A stretch of 5,387 nucleotides of DNA from Actinomycetota bacterium (GCA_016781225.1 JADDQT010000160.1:1-5387), one strand, 5' to 3'; positions 1 through 5,387 are shown, counted from the stretch's first letter. Notes: a model not told the origin generated them from the letters alone. Numbers and translations are program-made.

Positions 1-440
1 GGCGTAGGCCACCGGGACCATGAGGGCCACGACCGACAGCGGCACCAGCACCGACCACACGCCGGTGACGTTGGCGATCAAGGCGATGGCGGTGAGGCTG
101 GCGGCCACGGCGACGAGTAGCCGCTTGCCCTCCTGCACCAGGTCGGCTTCTTCTTCTTCGAACGGGCGGAGCTTGCGGAGGTCGTAGAGGTCATAACCGA
201 TGTCGCGCAGCGTGGTGAGGATGTCTTCGGAGCGGACCAGACCTGGGTCGTAGTCGACCAGCGCCTGCTCGTGGGTCAGGCTGACCGCGACGTTGTCCAC
301 GCCGGGGTGGCGGCCGAGCGCCTTTTCGATCGTGCCCGTGCACAGCGAGCAGTGCAGCCCGGCGATGCGGCCCGGATGCGGGCGTGGCCCTCGAGGTTGC
401 TCGGCTCTTCGGACCACAGTCCGGTGGCGGGGGCGCTCAT
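1..440 (-). CDS. Heavy-metal-translocating P-type ATPase, N-terminal part (window-edge partial, apparent frameshift)
   Basis: This would be an inner-membrane P1B-type ATPase that exports a soft metal ion. Only the N-terminus is present and the gene continues beyond position 1. From about 366 down, one frame encodes an HMA domain with the metal motif GLHCSLCTG (Cys codons 351-349 and 342-340). An acidic linker (FEEEEADLVQEGKR) follows, then two hydrophobic segments, about 120-73 and 60-1, that fit the first membrane helices of the family. The start is the ATG at 440-438, which overlaps the chaperone stop as ATGA and suggests translational coupling. That ATG reads a plausible N-terminus, MSAPATGLWSEEPSNLEGHARIR, and then goes out of frame; unshifted it ends at TGA 278-276 after 54 codons. 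The HMA frame is one base off. The alternative GTG at 417 in the HMA frame has no Shine-Dalgarno site and gives an unlikely Arg/Pro-rich leader. The catalytic DKTG and CPx motifs lie outside the window, so family assignment rests on HMA, linker, helices and operon context. Metal specificity is not determined. Confidence 0.75.
364..380 (-). other. Frame break inside the ATPase N-terminus
   Basis: The frame opened by the ATG at 440 and the frame of the HMA domain meet here. Reading the minus strand, the hexamer CGCATC occurs at 380-375 and again at 369-364, separated by CGGGC. Deleting 2, 5 or 11 bases, or adding one, restores the frame. Removing five bases gives ...HARIRIAGLHC..., a natural HMA first strand. 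Removing 11 bases (one repeat plus spacer) gives ...HARIAGLHC.... I see no slippery heptamer for a programmed shift. A small duplication or insertion, or a sequencing or assembly error in this GC-rich run, are the candidate causes. Confidence 0.65.
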
Positions 441-661
441 CGCCGTGATCCAGTCCCGGTGGTCTCGTACCCGGCGTCGTCCAGCCGACGGGTGATGGCC
501 GCTTGGTCGACGGAGGCCGGGTCGTAATCGACCACGACGGTGCCGGCGCGGTGGTCGGCCTCGACCAGGGCGATGCCTTCGAGGCGGCCCAGCACAGCGG
601 CGATGCGCTGCTCACAGCCGGTGCAGCTCATACCGCTCACGGTCAGGGACAGGCGGGTCAT
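437..661 (-). CDS. CopZ-like HMA-domain metallochaperone (74 aa)
   Basis: This is a small cytosolic metal-binding protein of the HMA (CopZ/Atx1/MerP-fold) family, expected to bind one soft metal ion through two cysteines and pass it to the neighbouring ATPase. The motif GMSCTGC at residues 10-16 supplies Cys13 and Cys16. The rest follows the beta-alpha-beta-beta-alpha-beta pattern, including the VVVDYDPASVDQAAITRRLDDAGYE stretch typical of the second half. At 74 residues it is the usual length for a single-domain chaperone. The open frame extends upstream to 841, but that part crosses the promoter and lacks protein character. The ATG at 661 has GAGGAG six bases before it, so I start there. 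The stop overlaps the ATPase ATG (ATGA), making a tight two-gene operon. It is driven by the MerR-type promoter at 699-730. The metal could be Cu(I)/Ag(I) or a divalent ion; the family alone does not decide. Confidence 0.9.
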   Translation of the reverse strand: MTRLSLTVSGMSCTGCEQRIAAVLGRLEGIALVEADHRAGTVVVDYDPASVDQAAITRRLDDAGYETTGTGSRR

Positions 662-667
662 GTCGTG

Positions 668-673
668 CTCCTC
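668..673 (-). promoter_or_regulatory. Shine-Dalgarno site of the HMA chaperone
   Basis: GAGGAG on the minus strand lies six bases before the ATG at 661. It fixes the chaperone start well inside the longer open frame. Confidence 0.8.
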
Positions 674-698
674 GGAGTGCTCAGTGTTCCCGAAATCA

Positions 699-730
699 AG
701 GATAAACCTTCCAGTTGAATGGAAGGTCAA
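699..730 (-). promoter_or_regulatory. MerR-type promoter of the chaperone-ATPase operon
   Basis: On the minus strand a -35 box TTGACC (730-725) and a -10 box TATCCT (704-699) are separated by 20 bp. Such over-long spacers (19-20 bp instead of 17) are the hallmark of promoters activated by MerR-family proteins, which untwist the spacer DNA when metal is bound. The dyad ACCTTCC/GGAAGGT fills the spacer, as in the E. coli copA promoter. Transcription would start near 692, leaving a leader of about 30 bases before the chaperone ATG. Confidence 0.85.
706..727. promoter_or_regulatory. Metal-regulator operator 1 (ACCTTCC-N8-GGAAGGT)
   Basis: Perfect 7-bp inverted half-sites, ACCTTCC at 706-712 and GGAAGGT at 721-727, are separated by 8 bp. 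The half-sites are essentially those of CueR-type copper regulators, but from memory the E. coli copA site has one base fewer in the centre. The dyad sits between the -35 and -10 boxes, so the bound regulator can act as repressor without metal and activator with it. The obvious binder is the divergent MerR-family protein at 840. Confidence 0.85.
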
Positions 731-806
731 GACGAACTTTGGAGCGGTCATCAAGTGCGAGTGCTCCGACGAGAGCTGCGCCTCGAAGCGAGCACACGAG
801 CGGTAA

Positions 807-822
807 CCTTCCAGCTGGAAGG
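807..822. promoter_or_regulatory. Second operator-like palindrome upstream of the MerR gene
   Basis: CCTTCCAGCTGGAAGG is a perfect 16-bp palindrome using the same half-site (CCTTCCA/TGGAAGG) as operator 1, but with only two bases between the half-sites instead of six. It ends seven bases before the regulator's Shine-Dalgarno site. A possible -10 box TAACCT at 804-809 overlaps its left arm, with no good -35. Binding here would therefore block rather than activate, which suits autorepression. The dyad centres are 98 bp apart. In RNA it could also form a 6-bp hairpin just before the ribosome site. The -10 call is weak. Confidence 0.6.
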
Positions 823-839
823 AACCTCGGAGGACGACC

Positions 840-1262
840 ATGCGGATTGGCGAGCTGGCTGGTCAACTGGGCCTGAACCCGAAGACGATCCGCTACTACG
901 AGGGGATCGGGTTGCTGCCGGAGCCCGAACGGACGGCATCGGGGTACCGGGACTACGACGAGCACGCCGCAGAACTTCTGACCTTCATAAAGACAGCGCA
1001 GCGCCTCGGCATAACCCTGGATGAGATCGGCGAGATCCTCGCCCTGCGCGAGCGGGGTGAGCAACCGTGCGGCTATGTACGTGAGGTGCTCCGGCGCCAG
1101 GTCATCGAGATCGACGAACGCATCGTCGAGCTTCGCCAGCTGCGAAGAGAGCTCGTCGCCCTCGATGAGGTAGCCGACCGTCTGCCCGACCCCGGCCCGG
1201 GCCAGTGCCCACTGATAGAACACGTTCGCCAACAAGACGGGGCACGAGCGGCGCAGAGCTAA
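840..1262 (+). CDS. MerR-family heavy-metal-responsive transcriptional regulator (140 aa)
   Basis: This DNA-binding metal sensor probably controls the divergent chaperone-ATPase operon and itself. The N-terminal winged helix-turn-helix is classic: MRIGELAGQLGLNPKTIRYYE at 1-21, then GLLPEPERTASGYRDYD at 24-40. A long dimerisation helix runs about 75-110, followed by a metal loop ending CPLIEH at 123-128. It aligns without gaps to E. coli CueR (recalled sequence) up to residue 110. In that alignment Cys77 occupies the CueR Ser77 position, which is Cys in sensors of divalent ions (MerR Cys82, ZntR Cys79). Ala112 replaces the CueR ligand Cys112. Cys123 matches CueR Cys120, with a loop three residues longer. 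The start ATG at 840 has GGAGGA five bases upstream (829-834). The length is normal for the family. The metal is uncertain: the operator is copper-like but the ligand set is not that of CueR. Confidence 0.93.
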   Translation: MRIGELAGQLGLNPKTIRYYEGIGLLPEPERTASGYRDYDEHAAELLTFIKTAQRLGITLDEIGEILALRERGEQPCGYVREVLRRQVIEIDERIVELRQLRRELVALDEVADRLPDPGPGQCPLIEHVRQQDGARAAQS

Positions 1263-1679
1263 CGCCGAGGAAGCACCGCACGGCGGTGGCGCTCTGAAGC
1301 TTCACCCACCCGATGGCCGGGCGAACTGGCGCAGGTGAAGTGCTCCATAACGCTCGGCGCTGTTCTCTCTGAGCCGGGCGCCCCTAGCTGCCGGTCATAG
1401 GCACCCGATAACGGACACGAGTGCGCGCGAGGTAACGCTCGGGGATGCGGCTCAGCAACCGTCGAGCGAAGTGGTGCAGCCAATCCGCTGACCCCGCCGG
1501 ATATGCGGTGCCTCACCCCGTAGCGCACAAGGTGACACGGTGGGGTTCGAGTAACGCGTCCGGGGTCGTCGCAGGCGGCGGTCCTTGGGAACCGCGGCCT
1601 CCACCGTGGCGCCCATCTCACCGCACGACCTACAGCTCTCGGGACCGGGGGCCTCGAAGCGAACCCGAAGCCCAGGGCG

Positions 1680-1721
1680 ACACGGTGAAGGACCGTGTTC
1701 TCGAGCCGGGTGCCCGGTCCG
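1680..1721. other. Tandem hairpins downstream of the kinase gene
   Basis: Two adjacent stem-loops lie 65-107 bases after the kinase stop. The first is ACACGGT-GAAGG-ACCGTGT (1680-1698), a perfect 7-bp stem. The second is formed by CGAGCCGGG and CCCGGTCCG (1702-1720) with one mismatch and a wobble pair. Neither is followed by a T-run on either strand, so they are not canonical intrinsic terminators. They could still stabilise or end the kinase transcript. Confidence 0.35.
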
Positions 1722-1766
1722 AGCGCCAATCCGCACGGACAAAATGGGCTGAGCCTATGAGCAATC

Positions 1767-1784
1767 AGTTGGCAGCAACTTTTC
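1767..1784 (+). terminator. Weak terminator-like hairpin reading with the regulator gene
   Basis: AGTTG-GCAG-CAACT (1767-1780) is a 5-bp stem with a four-base loop, followed on the plus strand by TTTCCTT. It would act on transcripts from the MerR side, about 500 bases past that gene. The stem is short and poor in G+C, so this is only a possibility. On the minus strand there is no following T-run. Confidence 0.2.
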
Positions 1785-1786
1785 CT

Positions 1787-4700
1787 TCAGGGCATGCCGT
1801 GAACCTGAGGTAGCCAGCGGTTGAGCACCGTGGACAGGTGGTCACGGGTGACGGGCTTGCTCACGTAGTCGTCCATGCCGGCCGCCCGGGCCTTCTCCTC
1901 ATCACCCCTCATGGCGCCCGCGGTCATGGCGATAATCGGCGTGTGCCGGTGCGATCCCTCGGTCCGGCGGATCTCCGAGGTCGCCTCGTAGCCGTCCATC
2001 TCCGGCATCTGGCAGTCCATTAGGACAACGTCGTAGGGGATTTCTGACAGCGCCTGTAGGGCCTCGAGGCCGTTGGCGGCGACATCGACCCGATGCCCGA
2101 GTGTTTCCAGCATCCGGGCAGCGACCTTCTGGTTCACCACGTTGTCCTCCACCACCAAGATGTGGGCCTGGACCCGGGCCTCACCTTCAGCCGGACCGCA
2201 CCGGCCGGCGGATGCTGCGCCAGTGTGCTTTCTGGCCGCCGTCGGCACGCCCATGGCAGCGGCCAAGGCGTCGTGCAGCGCCGAGACGCGCACGGGCTTG
2301 GTCAGAAAGGCGTCGATACCGGCTTCTCGGGCGAGACGGGCGTCACCCCGCTCGCCGGCCGAAGTGAGCAGCACGAGACGCACGCTCGCCACGAGCGGGT
2401 CGTCCTTGATGGCCCGAGCCAGTTCGACGCCGTCCATGTCGGGCATGTGATAGTCGAGCACTGCGATCGGGAAGGGTTCGCCAGCCCGGGCTTTGGCACG
2501 CAGCATCTCCAGCGCTTGGACGCCGCCCTCGGCGCTTTCCGGGCGCATTCGCCACGACCGGGCGTTGTGCTCGAGGATGGTGCGGTTGGTGGCGTTGTCG
2601 TCCGCCACCAAGAGCGCCAAGCCTTGCAGGCGGCCAGGGCTCGAGGGCTTGGCTAGGTCCTCCTCGGCGCTTATCTCCAAGCGAGCCGTGAACCAGAAGG
2701 TGCTTCCTGTGCCAACTTGGCTGTCGACGCCGACGTCACCGCCCATAAGCTCCACCAGCTGCTTGCTGATGGCCAGCCCCAGCCCGGTGCCGCCATAGCG
2801 CCGAGTAGTCGAGGCGTCAGCCTGCGAGAAGCTTTGGAACAGGCCGGACTGCGCTTCGGGGGGGATGCCGATGCCGGTGTCGGTGACAGAGAAGTGAAGG
2901 GTCACCTGGTCGCCTGTCTGGTCCAGCAAGGCCACCCGCGCCACCACCTCTCCCTCGGCGGTGAACTTGACGGCGTTGCTGAGGAAGTTCAGAAGGACCT
3001 GGCGGAGGCGTCCTGGATCACCTCGAAGAGCAAATGGCACTTCTGGCTCGACCAGGGTGGATAGCTCCAATCCCTTGCCCCAGGCTTGCTCGGCCAGCAG
3101 CTCGGCGGCCTCCTCGACCGTGGCTCGGAGGTCGAAGTCGAGTGCCTCGAGCTCGATCTTTCCTGCCTCCACCTTCGAGAAGTCGAGGATGTCGTTGATG
3201 ACGGCAAGGAGGCCCTCGGCCGAGGTGCGCACGGCCTCGGCGTACTCACGCTGCTCGTCGCTGAGAGGGGTGTCGAGCAGCAGGCCGGTCATGCCGAGCA
3301 CGCCGTTCATCGGCGTGCGGATCTCATGGCTCATGTTGGCTACGAACTCGGACTTGAGCCGGGAGGACTGCATGGCCTGCTCGTGGGCGGCGGCCAGCTC
3401 CGCCTCGGCGGCCTTGCGCTCGGTGATGTCGGTGAAGCTCACCACCGCACCTTTGACGAGGTCGTCCTCGACGATGGGATGGGCGGAGTACTCCGCCGGG
3501 AACGACGTGCCGTCTTTCCGCCAGAGGACTTCGGTGTCCACCCTGCAGGCGATGCCTGATCGACAGGCGCGGTAGATGGGGCAGTCCTCGACCGGGTAGG
3601 GCGAGGCGTCCTCATGACTGTGATGGACGAGGTCGTGCATGTTGCGCCCAACGGCTTCCTCCGGCTGGTAGCCGAGTGCGCGGGCCGCCGCCTTGTTGAT
3701 GAAGGTGCAGCGTCCGTCCACGTCGATGCCGTAAATGCCCTCTCCGGACGATTCGAGCAGGAGGCGAAGCTCGTTTGAGAGCCGGAGCGTGCGCTGTTCG
3801 GCCTCCTTGCGCTCGGTGATGTCGTGCACGAAGGAGTGGAACGAGCACTCCTCGCCCGAACCAACGGGCCAGACCGCTAGTTCCACCGGGAAGGAATGGC
3901 CGTCGCGGTGCAGCGCCACGGTCTCGATGCGGGTGTTCAGTATCGGTCCTTCCCCGGTCTCGAAGAAGTGCCGAACGCCCTCATGGTGCGCGGCGCGCTG
4001 GTCAGCGGGCACGATTGTCGAAGCAACGCTGTGGCCTATCACCTCGTCCGCCGACCAGCCGAAGGTTGTTTCCGCATGTCTGTTCCATCCCGTGATGTGG
4101 CCACTCGCATCCATGGAGATGAAGGCGTCGTTGGCCGCCTCGATGATGGAGCGGCTTCGTTCCTCGCTCTGCTGCAGCCTGGCCTCCCCACGCCGGCGCT
4201 CGCGGAGTGCGAACACCAGCAGTATCAGCCCCCCGAGGAGCACCAGGGCGAGAAGGGCGGCGATTGCCGAGACGGTGGAACGCAGCGACGAAGCGGCGGC
4301 CAAGGCGGTTCTCGCCGGCACATCGGCGGTGACCGTCCAGCCCACTCCCGGAACCGGCGCGTAGGCCGAGACCACACGTTCGCCGCCGCGCTGGCGTTCC
4401 ATGACGCCGGACCGGTGATCCAATGCCGCCGCCACTGCCGGCTCGTCACGCCTCGAGTCGAGGTCCTGGGTGGCCGCCCCCGGAGCGGCGACGAGGACAC
4501 CTCGCTGGTCGGTAATGGTCAGGTCGACGCCCTGCGCCCGGACGAAGTCCTCGGTGAAGGCCTGGATAGTGTCGGTGGCGACGGCGGCGACGATGATCCC
4601 GATGACTTCTCCAGTCTGGCCGTCGCCACCACGAGCCCGCACCGGGGCCGCCGCGGCCACCACCCGGGGGGACCCAGCGGCGGCCGACTGGTAGGCCTCT

Positions 4701-5176
4701 GACACGTAGGCGCGCCCCGTGGTCGCCACCCCTCGATACCAGTCTCTGAAGCTGAAGTCCTCCCCGATGATCGACGGGGTCGCCGGCACGATGTCCACCA
4801 GGCGACCCTCGGGGTCGGTCAGGAAGGCGGTGGCGATGCCCTTGCGGCCTTGTTGGAGCTCCGACAGCTGAGCGGCGATGGCACGGGCGTCGCGTCGGTT
4901 GCGGTTGCCCTGCCCCAGGGAGGAAACGAGGACGGGGCGCTCGGCGTAGGACTCGGTCAGCTCAGCCAGACTCTCCATCTGCTGTTGGAGGAAGACGGCG
5001 CTGACTGCCGAGGTGGCACGGACCCTCGCCTTCACCTCGCCGCTAACCGCCTTGGTGGCCAGGTTCTGGCTGGAATAGGCGAGAAGCGCCAAAGGCCCCA
5101 GGCTGAGGACGGCGAAGAGAGCGGCCAAGCCGGCGACAGGAAGCTTGCTGAGGCGTGAGATCAAGGGCTGGTTCAC
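1787..5176 (-). CDS. Membrane-bound hybrid sensor histidine kinase: dCache-PAS-PAS-HisKA-HATPase-REC-REC
   Basis: This is a sensor kinase that should autophosphorylate on His and pass phosphate to its own receivers. Residue numbers count from the TTG at 5290, the longest frame; subtract 38 for the GTG start used here. A first helix is at about 51-72. A dCache-like periplasmic sensor spans about 75-335 with the RDWY motif at 182-185. A second helix is at about 338-362. PAS domains lie at about 375-495 and 505-625, each ending in DITERK. HisKA has SHEIRTP with phospho-acceptor His655. HATPase_c has N768/N772, DTGIGIP (804-810), FQSF (818-821) and GGTGLG (833-838). REC1 has D897, D898, phospho-acceptor D946, T976 and K998. 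REC2 has E1048, D1049, D1092, T1123 and K1145. All catalytic residues are intact and there is no C-terminal Hpt domain. The upstream TTG at 5290 has no Shine-Dalgarno site and its first 38 codons look non-coding. GGAGGT at 5182-5177 points to GTG 5176 (too close) or TTG 5164 (spacing long), so the exact start is open. The signal and target genes are unknown. Confidence 0.93.
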   Translation of the reverse strand: MNQPLISRLSKLPVAGLAALFAVLSLGPLALLAYSSQNLATKAVSGEVKARVRATSAVSAVFLQQQMESLAELTESYAERPVLVSSLGQGNRNRRDARAIAAQLSELQQGRKGIATAFLTDPEGRLVDIVPATPSIIGEDFSFRDWYRGVATTGRAYVSEAYQSAAAGSPRVVAAAAPVRARGGDGQTGEVIGIIVAAVATDTIQAFTEDFVRAQGVDLTITDQRGVLVAAPGAATQDLDSRRDEPAVAAALDHRSGVMERQRGGERVVSAYAPVPGVGWTVTADVPARTALAAASSLRSTVSAIAALLALVLLGGLILLVFALRERRRGEARLQQSEERSRSIIEAANDAFISMDASGHITGWNRHAETTFGWSADEVIGHSVASTIVPADQRAAHHEGVRHFFETGEGPILNTRIETVALHRDGHSFPVELAVWPVGSGEECSFHSFVHDITERKEAEQRTLRLSNELRLLLESSGEGIYGIDVDGRCTFINKAAARALGYQPEEAVGRNMHDLVHHSHEDASPYPVEDCPIYRACRSGIACRVDTEVLWRKDGTSFPAEYSAHPIVEDDLVKGAVVSFTDITERKAAEAELAAAHEQAMQSSRLKSEFVANMSHEIRTPMNGVLGMTGLLLDTPLSDEQREYAEAVRTSAEGLLAVINDILDFSKVEAGKIELEALDFDLRATVEEAAELLAEQAWGKGLELSTLVEPEVPFALRGDPGRLRQVLLNFLSNAVKFTAEGEVVARVALLDQTGDQVTLHFSVTDTGIGIPPEAQSGLFQSFSQADASTTRRYGGTGLGLAISKQLVELMGGDVGVDSQVGTGSTFWFTARLEISAEEDLAKPSSPGRLQGLALLVADDNATNRTILEHNARSWRMRPESAEGGVQALEMLRAKARAGEPFPIAVLDYHMPDMDGVELARAIKDDPLVASVRLVLLTSAGERGDARLAREAGIDAFLTKPVRVSALHDALAAAMGVPTAARKHTGAASAGRCGPAEGEARVQAHILVVEDNVVNQKVAARMLETLGHRVDVAANGLEALQALSEIPYDVVLMDCQMPEMDGYEATSEIRRTEGSHRHTPIIAMTAGAMRGDEEKARAAGMDDYVSKPVTRDHLSTVLNRWLPQVHGMP

Positions 5177-5182
5177 ACCTCC
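5177..5182 (-). promoter_or_regulatory. Shine-Dalgarno-like site that bears on the kinase start
   Basis: GGAGGT on the minus strand directly abuts the GTG at 5176 and lies 12 bases before the TTG at 5164. The second spacing is long but usable. Starting at 5164 gives a short n-region (MISRLSKLPVAG...) leading straight into the first membrane helix. A second purine run, AAAAGGAG, lies further upstream near 5205 but has no in-frame start at a suitable distance. Confidence 0.5.
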
Positions 5183-5387
5183 GGTCTGTGTCGCCGTCTC
5201 CTTTTGGGGACAGAGAGGACTACGGCTCTTGTCGGTTCCTAGGCGATTCCCCTTGAGGGTTTTTGAGCGGGAGCGTGCGCCATTCGGCAAGTAGGGTCCG
5301 GCGGCGCCAGTTATTGTCCGAGCCTGAAGCGCCCGCTAACGCTCGGTGACTCCGATCCCAGGAGTGCCACTGAGGTGCCGCTAGCCG
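5183..5387 (-). other. Upstream region of the kinase
   Basis: No gene is visible on either strand between the kinase start and the window edge. The part read as codons in the longest kinase frame (5177-5290) has much weaker third-position G+C than the body of the gene, as expected of a non-coding leader. I found no convincing -35/-10 pair; GACAAT at 5318-5313 is the nearest to a -10 box but lacks a partner at the right distance. Confidence 0.4.
5342..5374. repeat. Long bulged hairpin upstream of the kinase
   Basis: CTCGGTGACTCC (5342-5353) pairs with GGAGTGCCACTGAG (5361-5374). This gives 12 pairs with one G-T pair and a two-base bulge, closed by the seven-base loop GATCCCA. Outside it, GCTA at 5335-5338 can pair with TAGC at 5382-5385 across an internal loop. 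No T-run follows on either strand. It may be an RNA structure, or a DNA site resembling a degenerate integron attC; see findings. Confidence 0.4.

Larger units (their letters stand above)
1263..1786. other. Intergenic region between convergent genes, no credible gene
   Basis: About 520 bp separate the regulator's stop from the kinase's stop. The open frames here (for example plus 1445-1813 and minus 1259-1729) have low-complexity Arg/Pro/Ser-rich translations, no Shine-Dalgarno site and no recognisable domain, and I do not annotate them. The region is rich in short hairpins: CTTCACC/GGTGAAG at 1300-1306 and 1334-1340 with a small CCCG/CGGG stem inside, CGCTCG/CGAGCG at 1436-1441 and 1463-1468, and the two stems at 1680-1721. 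GACACGGTG is repeated at 1534 and 1679. None resembles a tRNA or a riboswitch that I recognise. Confidence 0.6.

Noticed and set aside
662..841. N-terminal extension of the chaperone frame up to 841
   Set aside because: It crosses the promoter and operators, and the internal ATG at 661 has a proper Shine-Dalgarno site.
1259..1442. Integron attC array suggested by repeated CGAGCGTTA on the minus strand
   Set aside because: The sequences following GTT do not fit GTTRRRY and no matching RYYYAAC partner with a hairpin is present at these copies.
1515..1560. GGTTCGA resembling a tRNA T-loop
   Set aside because: No acceptor stem, D-arm or anticodon arm can be placed around it.
1259..1742. Overlapping minus-strand open frames in the intergenic gap, including a third frame over about 1384-1508 ending ...RVRYRVPMTGS that looks somewhat protein-like
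   Set aside because: No Shine-Dalgarno site, no recognisable domain, in-frame stops upstream, and third-position G+C no higher than the surroundings. A gene remnant cannot be excluded but is not supported.
1445..1813. Plus-strand 122-codon open frame
   Set aside because: Low-complexity Arg/Pro/Ser-rich translation that runs into the antisense of the kinase 3' end; likely a high-GC artefact.
1838..5158. Many plus-strand open frames antisense to the kinase
   Set aside because: They are codon-composition shadows of the high-GC kinase gene, without domains or ribosome sites.
5180..5290. Possible c-di-GMP (GEMM) riboswitch in the kinase leader
   Set aside because: Only a vague likeness to one conserved strand; the GCAAACC and tetraloop-receptor parts are absent.

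Overview
The window is high-GC DNA with GTG/TTG start candidates, Shine-Dalgarno sites, a MerR-type metal regulator and a large hybrid histidine kinase. This suggests a free-living high-GC bacterium. Actinomycetota is my best guess from the style of the proteins, but nothing in the sequence proves the lineage.

Left part (1-1262): a divergent heavy-metal homeostasis locus. On the minus strand a 74-residue CopZ-like HMA metallochaperone (437-661) overlaps, through an ATGA junction, the start of a heavy-metal P-type ATPase (1-440). The ATPase runs off the window edge. Its reading frame is broken about 20 codons after the start, just before the HMA domain. On the plus strand a MerR-family metal sensor (840-1262) faces away. 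The 178-bp divergent region holds a textbook MerR-type promoter for the chaperone-ATPase pair: TTGACC, a 20-bp spacer carrying an ACCTTCC/GGAAGGT dyad, then TATCCT. A second, more tightly spaced copy of the dyad lies just upstream of the regulator's own start. The likely logic is that the regulator senses metal and activates the chaperone and efflux pump, and probably controls itself. The metal is uncertain: the operator resembles CueR (copper) boxes, but the regulator has Cys77 and lacks the CueR Cys112 equivalent, which is closer to sensors of divalent ions.

Middle (1263-1786): about 520 bp with no credible gene, lying between the converging 3' ends of the regulator and the kinase. It holds several short GC-rich hairpins and short repeats but no convincing terminator.

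Right part (1787-5176, minus strand): one very large membrane-bound hybrid sensor kinase with the order TM, dCache-like periplasmic sensor, TM, PAS, PAS, HisKA, HATPase_c, REC, REC. The catalytic residues are intact and there is no Hpt domain. Its upstream region (5177-5387) contains the Shine-Dalgarno site and, near the window edge, a long bulged hairpin. No partner regulator or target gene is visible, and nothing links it to the metal locus except proximity.

I see no RNA gene, CRISPR array, insertion sequence or clearly new multi-gene system. The most notable points are the mixed copper/divalent signature of the sensor and operator, the paired operators, and the frame break in the ATPase.
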